10,469 bases of DNA, taken from NCBI GenBank assembly GCA_021790055.1, contig JAJYIL010000065.1:1-10469 (forward strand), in the 5' to 3' direction. Shown here in pieces: positions 5,310-10,469 of this stretch (its first letter is position 1; the number at the start of each line of letters is the position of its first letter). Below the pieces are notes generated by a model. That model ran no database searches. It saw only the letters and a list, made by a program, of their open reading frames with translations, and was not told the DNA's origin. The translations under genes and the position numbers were made by a program. This DNA is from Bacteroidota bacterium (GTDB lineage Bacteria; Bacteroidota; Ignavibacteria; Ignavibacteriales; Ignavibacteriaceae).

Positions 5310-8300
5310 TGGTTTTTAGATCTTGGTAATGTAAATGAAACCAGAGTACCTTCCCCCGCCTTACTTTCGAGCCGGATATTGCCGCCCTGTTTTATAATTA
5401 ATTCTTTACAAAGATTAAGACCTAAGCCGGTACCGCTTTCATTGTTGGTTCCTCTCGTAGAGATTCGTGAATCGGGATTTAGCAAATGTTTAAGAACATT
5501 TTCATCCATACCAATGCCATTATCCCGGATTCCTATCTCGACGGTGCCGTTATTACTCTTTGAGGTAATTAAAACTTCTCCGCCGTTCGGAGTAAACTTT
5601 ATTGCGTTGGAAATCAAGTTCCTTAATATTATATCAAGCATATCCCTGTCTGCCCAAACGTGTATGGCACCGTCGATTTCTTCCTTTAAACTAATTGACT
5701 TTTGCTCGGCATTTATCTTTAAAAGATGAATTACTTCATCAACAGACTGAAGCAGATTCTCTTTTGCGGGTGAATATTTTATTCTTCCGGCTTGAACCAG
5801 CGACCATTCCAGCAGGTTATTCAGTAGCTTAAATAAGTTGTTTGCGGCGTAATTAATATTTTTTGCCGAAAGTTTTATATCTCTGGCTTCCATCTGCTCT
5901 ACATCATTGGCAAGCATTTCCGTATAGCCAAGCAAGCCGTTAAACGGGCTTCTCAAATCATGAGCAAGAACGGAGATAATCTTATCCTTATGCTGGTTGA
6001 GCCCTTTTAATTCTTTCTCCGAATCCATAAGTTTATTTAGCAGCTCAGACTGCTTATAATTAATTTCTTCCAATTCCTCCTTTTTTGAATTTAATTCATT
6101 CGTCTTTTGGGAAACAAGTACTGCAAGCCTTTTGTTCCTCACCTGTACGGATCTTAATCTTAGCTTGAAGATAAGAAAAATAAGGGCAATCAAAGCGCCT
6201 AAAAGAATAGTTCGAAACCACCATGTACCCGAGAACGGAGGAGCGATAATGATATTTAATGAAGCTACGTTTCTGCTCCATGTACCGTCGTTGTTGGTGC
6301 CCTTAATAAGCAATCTGTATCTTCCGGGCGATAAGCTTGCGAAAGTTACAGTATTGGATGTACCGTTATCAATCCATTCATTATCCAATCCTTTAAGCTT
6401 ATAAGCAAAATGATTTTTTTGCGGATCATTATAGCTTAACGCCGCAAATTTGAATGATAGAATATGCTCTCTATATCCAAGATGGAGCTCAGGCGATTCC
6501 CAAATTGAACTGTCCGACTTCAAAGGCTTTATAAAATCTTTGAATGAAGTAAAGACGACATTAGGATTATAAGAGTTCATTATAATTGAATCCGGGTAAA
6601 AAGCATTTATTCCCTTTATTCCTCCGAAATACATTTTGCCGTCCATGGACTGGAAGAAAGCGCCCTGGTTAAATTCATTGCTTTGCAGACCGTCGCTTCT
6701 GTTATAATTATGGAAAGTTTCATTCTTAATATTGAATTTTGAAATCCCATCATTAGTGCTCAACCACAGGTTGCCGTTTTTATCTCCGAGAATTCCATAA
6801 ACTTCATTATTGGCTAATCCTTCTGCCTCAGAATAATTTTTAAACTGGTTTGTCCTGGTATTTAGCCTGCTGAATCCTCCGCCGGATGTGCCGATCCAAA
6901 TGACACCGGTTGTATCGTTAGGATTTTGGAAAATATCGAAAATAAAATCATTGCAAAGGCTGTTTGGGTTTTTTATCTCATGAGTATAATGACGAAACCT
7001 TCCCGTTCGGACATCCATTCTGTCTATTCCGCTTCCGTTTGTTCCTATCCACAATGTACCGCTGTTATCGAAAAATAAATAATTCACCTCGTTATTACTC
7101 AAACTATTTGAATTACCTGGAATATGCCTGAAATGTGTGAACTTATTTAGCGCGGGTTCAAACTTGTCCATTCCTTCGCCGGAATACGCGATCCAGAGGT
7201 TACCGGAATTATCCATCGTAATGGTATTTACATAATTATCGCTAAGGCTGTTTTGATTTTTAGGATTATGTTTGAAATGAACAAAAGTATTTGTCTCTGG
7301 GTTCAGTCTGTCTAATCCGCCTGCTGTACTTATCCAGATAAAGCCGCTTCGATCTTCTATTACCGCATTTATATTATTTTGAGAAATACTGTTGGATGAA
7401 TTAGTATGCAAGTAGTGAACAAACTTGCCGGTTTTCTCATTCAGCTTTATAACACCCGAACTGAAAGTTCCATACCATAGGTTATTATGATGATCTATTA
7501 TTATCGAGCAAACATCATTTTCTTCTTTAATGTTCATGCCGGGCTCTTCAACTCTAATTAGACCGAATGAACTTTCCGTACCGTCATATTTAAATACGCC
7601 GGAGGTAGAAGTTCCTATCCATAATAGTCCTTCCTTATCTTCAAGCAGCGAGTAAATCCCTTTGTCTTCTCCTTCCGAAGTTTTCACAACCTTGTTTTCA
7701 AAAGTTGTGAACCTGCCGGTTTCCGGATTTAAATAAATTAAACCGTCGTTGTCTGTGCCTACCCAGATAGTACCGTTCCTATCCACATAAACGACATTGA
7801 TAGAATCTGAATTTATACCTGAAGCATTTGAAGCTGGGCGCAAATAATGAGTGAATACACCGGAACGAATATCAAGTTTGTCTAAGCCTCTGTACGTTCC
7901 TATCCAAAGGTTGCCGGATTTATCTTCGGCAATTGAATAAATATTAGATGCAATAATCGAGTTTTTATCTTTAGGATTATGGATATAATGCTTAAAGCCT
8001 TTGGATTTCGATTCAAACAGATCCAAGCCTCTTGCAGTGCCGATCCACAACCTTCCTTTTGAATCGGTAAAGGTAGAATAAACCGTATCACTTATCAGGC
8101 TTGCAATATCTTTTTTATTATGGAAATATCGAATGAATTTATTTTTACTCCTGTCCAAACAATCCAAACCGTTATTAGTACCGATCCAGAGATTATTGTT
8201 CCTGTCTCCGGAAATAGAGGTAATATAATTAGAAGAAATGCTGGACTGATCATCCGGCTTATTTTGAAATGTTGTAAAAGTGTCATTAAAGGAATTATAT

Positions 8301-8668
8301 CTATTCAGCCCGTTATCCGTACCTACCCACATTATGCCGAGCCTGTCAACAAAAATGCACTCGATATAATTATCGGAAATGGAAGTAAAGTTGTCAGGTA
8401 CCGGTTTATAAACTTGGAAGCTGTAGCCGTCGTATCTATCCAGCCCGTCCTGAGTACCAAACCATAAAAATCCGGTACTGTCCTGGGCAATACAATTAAC
8501 AGTACTTTGAGAAAGACCCTGCTCAATTGTAATGTGCCCTAATCTAATGTTCTTTACCTGTGCATAAAAATGAAATGAATACAGTATAACGATTGAAAAG
8601 AAAATAATTATAGAGCGTTTATTTCCCCACACAGTAATAATGGTTTTATGTCCCTTACAATTTTTCAT
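5306..8668 (-). CDS. Membrane sensor histidine kinase with two Reg_prop beta-propellers and a Y_Y_Y domain
   Basis: I take the ATG at 8668 (1120 residues); a TTG one codon upstream would add one residue. A hydrophobic export segment (SIIIFFSIVILYSFHFYA, 19-36) precedes 14 Reg_prop repeats (about 45-695). Each has a core such as LWIGTNNGLD (160-169), consistent with two seven-bladed propellers in the periplasm. A Y_Y_Y-type beta-sandwich (about 735-808, AYKLKGLDNEW at 755-765, GRYRLLIKG at 782-790) is followed by one transmembrane helix (815-835) and a coiled coil (about 840-892). The kinase core has the H-box SVLAHDLRSPFNG (899-911, phospho-acceptor H903), N-box LRNLISNAIKF (1015-1025), G1 DNGIGM (1049-1054) and G2 GTGLGL (1079-1084). 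It should autophosphorylate in response to an external ligand, often a glycan in this family. Unlike Bacteroides hybrid two-component regulators it lacks receiver and AraC domains and must pass phosphate to a separate regulator, which is not in the window. Confidence 0.93.
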   Translation of the reverse strand: MKNCKGHKTIITVWGNKRSIIIFFSIVILYSFHFYAQVKNIRLGHITIEQGLSQSTVNCIAQDSTGFLWFGTQDGLDRYDGYSFQVYKPVPDNFTSISDNYIECIFVDRLGIMWVGTDNGLNRYNSFNDTFTTFQNKPDDQSSISSNYITSISGDRNNNLWIGTNNGLDCLDRSKNKFIRYFHNKKDIASLISDTVYSTFTDSKGRLWIGTARGLDLFESKSKGFKHYIHNPKDKNSIIASNIYSIAEDKSGNLWIGTYRGLDKLDIRSGVFTHYLRPASNASGINSDSINVVYVDRNGTIWVGTDNDGLIYLNPETGRFTTFENKVVKTSEGEDKGIYSLLEDKEGLLWIGTSTSGVFKYDGTESSFGLIRVEEPGMNIKEENDVCSIIIDHHNNLWYGTFSSGVIKLNEKTGKFVHYLHTNSSNSISQNNINAVIEDRSGFIWISTAGGLDRLNPETNTFVHFKHNPKNQNSLSDNYVNTITMDNSGNLWIAYSGEGMDKFEPALNKFTHFRHIPGNSNSLSNNEVNYLFFDNSGTLWIGTNGSGIDRMDVRTGRFRHYTHEIKNPNSLCNDFIFDIFQNPNDTTGVIWIGTSGGGFSRLNTRTNQFKNYSEAEGLANNEVYGILGDKNGNLWLSTNDGISKFNIKNETFHNYNRSDGLQSNEFNQGAFFQSMDGKMYFGGIKGINAFYPDSIIMNSYNPNVVFTSFKDFIKPLKSDSSIWESPELHLGYREHILSFKFAALSYNDPQKNHFAYKLKGLDNEWIDNGTSNTVTFASLSPGRYRLLIKGTNNDGTWSRNVASLNIIIAPPFSGTWWFRTILLGALIALIFLIFKLRLRSVQVRNKRLAVLVSQKTNELNSKKEELEEINYKQSELLNKLMDSEKELKGLNQHKDKIISVLAHDLRSPFNGLLGYTEMLANDVEQMEARDIKLSAKNINYAANNLFKLLNNLLEWSLVQAGRIKYSPAKENLLQSVDEVIHLLKINAEQKSISLKEEIDGAIHVWADRDMLDIILRNLISNAIKFTPNGGEVLITSKSNNGTVEIGIRDNGIGMDENVLKHLLNPDSRISTRGTNNESGTGLGLNLCKELIIKQGGNIRLESKAGEGTLVSFTLPRSKNH
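6584..8536 (-). repeat. Coding-level tandem array of 14 Reg_prop propeller repeats
   Basis: Within the kinase gene, a unit of roughly 40-50 codons recurs 14 times. Each unit pairs a linker like SLSDNYVNTITMDNSG with a core like NLWIGTxxGLDxxD. Cores start near residues 68, 113, 160, 207, 254, 301, 349, 397, 444, 490, 539, 590, 634 and 679 (numbering from the ATG at 8668). The tenth core reads LWIAYSGEG and the last MYFGGIKGI, so the WxGT signature is degenerate there. The units have diverged at DNA level, which points to an old duplication rather than recent expansion. Boundaries are approximate. Confidence 0.8.
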
Positions 8669-8710
8669 CAAAGCACTTTAATAAAGCAGGGAAAGATAGC
8701 TATAAGCTTT

Positions 8711-8718
8711 CAAATATA
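8711..8718 (-). promoter_or_regulatory. Candidate TAnnTTTG promoter element for the sensor kinase
   Basis: Read on the minus strand this is TATATTTG, an exact fit to the Bacteroidota -7 consensus TAnnTTTG, about 42 nt before the kinase ATG at 8668. A TTTC lies 19 nt further upstream, near the expected place of the -33 TTTG. No Shine-Dalgarno is seen before the ATG. The motif is short and surrounded by A/T, so it is only suggestive. Confidence 0.35.
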
Positions 8719-8737
8719 ATATTCCCAATTTATAATC

Positions 8738-8775
8738 GAAATAAAAATGGAAAAGTTTAGTGACAAAACTAAGCT
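8738..8775 (-). terminator. Weak candidate terminator after the GDSL esterase gene
   Basis: On the minus strand, AGCTTAGT (8775-8768) and ACTAAACT (8761-8754) form a stem with one C-A mismatch around the loop TTTGTC. A T-rich run (TTTTCCATTTTTATTT, 8753-8738) follows. It lies about 60 nt past the esterase stop and upstream of the kinase promoter candidate, a sensible place to separate the two minus-strand units. The stem is short and AT-rich, so termination strength is doubtful. Confidence 0.35.
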
Positions 8776-8835
8776 TCAGATCCTATTCAAATTATGAGAA
8801 TTCAATAATCCGGGAAAAATATATTTGCTGAATCT

Positions 8836-9522
8836 TTATTTATTTTTATTAGAAGATTTCTTTAGATCGAATGGATATTCTCTAATGGCATTGTCTGCAA
8901 TCTTAGCCATAACGCCCGCGCCTTTTGCATCCGGATGAATGCCGTCGAAAAACATGCTGCTGTCATTTTTCATTTTATCATAGAAGTCAATAAGCTTAGT
9001 ATGTAATTCCTTTCTTACCGAATCAACAAGTGGGATAACCTGGTAATGGATTACCGAATCCGAGATGCTGTATTTGTGGCTAAATGCCGGAGGACAATAG
9101 GAAACGAAAATTTCCGGATTACCATTATTTCTAAAAACCTTAACCATTGAAGTATAATCCGAATAAAATTCATCGCCATATTTCCAGTTCCACGGCTTGC
9201 TGTCGTTTGTACCGAGGCAAATTATAACTATTTGAGGCTTAAAAGCAAGTGCTTCCTTAAAAGCATTTTCTTTCCAATAAGGATAATCGCCTTTCTTAAG
9301 CATAGTTCTACCGCTTACGCCAAAATTCTTTACTATATAATTTTTACCCAGAAGATCACCAAGCTGATGGGGATAGGTTTTAGCCCTGTCTTTTATTCCA
9401 AAGCCGTATGTAATGCTGTTCCCAATGCACGCTACTCTAACCGGTTCTTTCTGAGCAAATGCGGGAATAGTAAAAACAAAAATTGTTATTGCAAAAATTT
9501 CAAAAAAGAATTGAGATTTCAT
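8836..9522 (-). CDS. Exported SGNH/GDSL-family hydrolase (esterase/acetylesterase-like)
   Basis: This 228-residue protein starts with a clear signal peptide (1-23, hydrophobic FFFEIFAITIFVFTIPAFA, probable cut AFA|QK). The SGNH blocks are all present: block I CIGNSITYG (32-40) with nucleophile S36, block II NFGVSG (66-71) with oxyanion G68, block III GTND (104-107) with N106, and block V DGIHPD (193-198) with D193 and H196. Such enzymes are serine esterases of the periplasm or outside; in this phylum many remove acetyl groups from carbohydrates. The overall pattern resembles the GDSL domains found near sialate/xylan acetylesterases, but the substrate is not determined. A strong Shine-Dalgarno supports the start. 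The gene lies 31 bp downstream of a sugar transporter on the same strand, suggesting co-transcription and a role in sugar or glycan use. Confidence 0.88.
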   Translation of the reverse strand: MKSQFFFEIFAITIFVFTIPAFAQKEPVRVACIGNSITYGFGIKDRAKTYPHQLGDLLGKNYIVKNFGVSGRTMLKKGDYPYWKENAFKEALAFKPQIVIICLGTNDSKPWNWKYGDEFYSDYTSMVKVFRNNGNPEIFVSYCPPAFSHKYSISDSVIHYQVIPLVDSVRKELHTKLIDFYDKMKNDSSMFFDGIHPDAKGAGVMAKIADNAIREYPFDLKKSSNKNK

Positions 9523-9529
9523 TTCCTTA

Positions 9530-9535
9530 TCACCT
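9530..9535 (-). promoter_or_regulatory. Strong ribosome binding site for the GDSL esterase
   Basis: The minus strand reads AGGTGA, six bases complementary to the 16S anti-Shine-Dalgarno, with a 7-nt spacer to the ATG at 9522. It is the best ribosome binding site in the window. The other genes have weak or no such sites. It fixes the esterase start and allows independent initiation within the transporter-esterase unit. Confidence 0.6.
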
Positions 9536-9553
9536 TATGTTATTTATCAAATA

Positions 9554-10435
9554 TTACCTTTCAGATAAAACCACTCTCTCCAGTTCTTCAAGCGATTTAC
9601 CCTTCGTCTCCGGCATTATCTTCTGGACGAAGAAGAAAAACGGAACCATCATAATCGCAAAGAACATGAAAACATTTCCGCCTCCGAAAGCAGTTAATGC
9701 AACCGGAAATACAAGCCCGATAATTGCATTCATAATCCAGTGAGTAAATGAGCCGAGAGCCTGTCCTTTTGAACGGATTCTGTTCGGAAAAATTTCAGCA
9801 AGAAAAACCCAGATTACCGCGCCTTGAGAAAAGGCAAAGAATGCGATGAATCCGACGATGAAGAATACAACGCCGTAGTTGCCGAAAAGCGTCTCGTCAT
9901 AAAAATTGAATGCGACGCCCGCAAGCGAAAGGAACATCCCGACAGCGCCAATAAGCAGAAGCGTCTTACGTCCGAATTTATCAATAAAGAACATTGCAAT
10001 TATCGTGAATAGCATATTGGTAACACCAACCGCAACTGCCTGTAACATCGCAGAGTTTGTACTCGAGCCGGCTTTCTCAAATATCATCGGGGCGTAATAC
10101 ATAATTACATTTATTCCCGATAACTGGTTAAAGACCGCCAGAAGTACAGCGCACATTATTACAAAATTGTATTTCTTCTGGAAAAGCTTTGTTGTATCCA
10201 GTCCCGTTTCTTCCTTTAATGAATTTACAATGTCGCCTAATTCTGCATCTACACTTTCAGCGCCCATTGTCTGAAGCACTGCTTTTGCCTCGCCGGCTCT
10301 CTGCTTCTTAACAAGCCATCTCGGACTCTCCGGCACGAAAAACAATAAAACAAAAAATAAAATAACAGGCACAGCAACTAACAATACCTTCTTAATTTTT
10401 AACCTTTGTATGTCGGGTAATTTATTGATGCTCAT
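9554..10435 (-). CDS. C-terminal half of a sugar-porter MFS transporter; N-terminal half missing
   Basis: The 293 residues correspond to TM6-TM12 of a sugar-porter MFS protein (XylE/GLUT type, PF00083), whose full length is about 450-500. Visible motifs are FFVPESPRWLV (32-42) after TM6, NQLSGINVIMYYAP (102-115) in TM7, DKFGRKTLLLIG (152-163) in the TM8-TM9 loop, and PETKGKSLEELE (275-286) at the C-terminus. TM1-TM5, with their own GRR loop and half the sugar site, are absent. Only 34 bases lie upstream, and an in-frame TAA (10450-10448) sits four codons before the ATG, so the reading frame does not simply continue off the edge. The ordinary WRWM-like residues before TM6 are replaced by unrelated KLPDIQRLKIKK. 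The remainder shows no stops or decay. It is either a truncated gene, a frameshifted gene or an assembly artefact at the end of the sequence. A sugar/H+ symport role would need the missing half. Confidence 0.8.
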   Translation of the reverse strand: MSINKLPDIQRLKIKKVLLVAVPVILFFVLLFFVPESPRWLVKKQRAGEAKAVLQTMGAESVDAELGDIVNSLKEETGLDTTKLFQKKYNFVIMCAVLLAVFNQLSGINVIMYYAPMIFEKAGSSTNSAMLQAVAVGVTNMLFTIIAMFFIDKFGRKTLLLIGAVGMFLSLAGVAFNFYDETLFGNYGVVFFIVGFIAFFAFSQGAVIWVFLAEIFPNRIRSKGQALGSFTHWIMNAIIGLVFPVALTAFGGGNVFMFFAIMMVPFFFFVQKIMPETKGKSLEELERVVLSER

Positions 10436-10469
10436 TGAAACCTGCTTTTATGGGAAGTTCGAAAAACTC

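Noticed and set aside
5306..8668. Possibility of a full hybrid two-component regulator (receiver plus AraC) like those of Bacteroides.
   Set aside because: The protein ends 36 residues after the GTGLGL box, at the close of the ATPase domain, with no receiver or helix-turn-helix.
9232..9743. Overlapping plus-strand open frames opposite the esterase and transporter genes.
   Set aside because: They run antisense to genes with complete catalytic or membrane motifs and encode no recognisable protein.

Overview
The window looks like chromosomal DNA from an AT-rich Gram-negative bacterium of the Bacteroidota/Chlorobiota/Ignavibacteriota group, and Ignavibacteria is my best guess. The reasons are a two-propeller (Reg_prop) sensor kinase with a Y_Y_Y domain, a bacillithiol-pathway deacetylase of BshB1 type, signal peptides on several exported enzymes, mostly weak Shine-Dalgarno sites, and several TAnnTTTG-like promoter elements. 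The assignment rests on family distribution and was not tested by a database search.

Layout. Positions 1-629 (minus) hold the N-terminal part of an exported glycosyl-hydrolase-like (GHL10/DUF187) protein that runs off the left edge. Divergent from it is a tight plus-strand trio at 712-2709: a low-molecular-weight phosphatase, a fructosamine/ribulosamine-3-kinase family protein and an exported M15 peptidase. A convergent bacillithiol deacetylase, bshB1, follows at 2758-3477 (minus). A 215-bp divergent intergenic region holds back-to-back promoter candidates and a long imperfect hairpin. It leads into a YtcJ-like amidohydrolase (3693-5309, plus), whose stop codon overlaps that of a large membrane sensor histidine kinase (5306-8668, minus). 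Further right on the minus strand are an exported SGNH/GDSL esterase (8836-9522) and, upstream of it, the C-terminal half of a sugar-porter MFS transporter (9554-10435).

How the genes fit together. The clearest functional unit is the phosphatase-kinase pair. Bacterial FN3K homologues act as ribulosamine/erythrulosamine 3-kinases, and LMW-PTPs can act as ribulosamine-5-phosphatases, so the pair reads as a two-step protein deglycation (repair) module. The exported M15 peptidase is translationally close to it, but its functional link is unclear. The transporter and esterase probably form a small carbohydrate-use operon. The kinase senses an extracytoplasmic, possibly glycan, signal and has no response regulator in the window. 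BshB1 implies a bacillithiol-based thiol system, with its partner genes elsewhere.

Both window edges look technically suspicious. The left edge carries nine bases identical to the start of a common sequencing adapter. At the right edge the transporter's N-terminal half is replaced by non-matching sequence with an in-frame stop. I see no mobile element, CRISPR array, phage gene or RNA gene, and no completely new system. The most noteworthy items are the deglycation operon, the hairpin leader and the orphan 14-repeat sensor.
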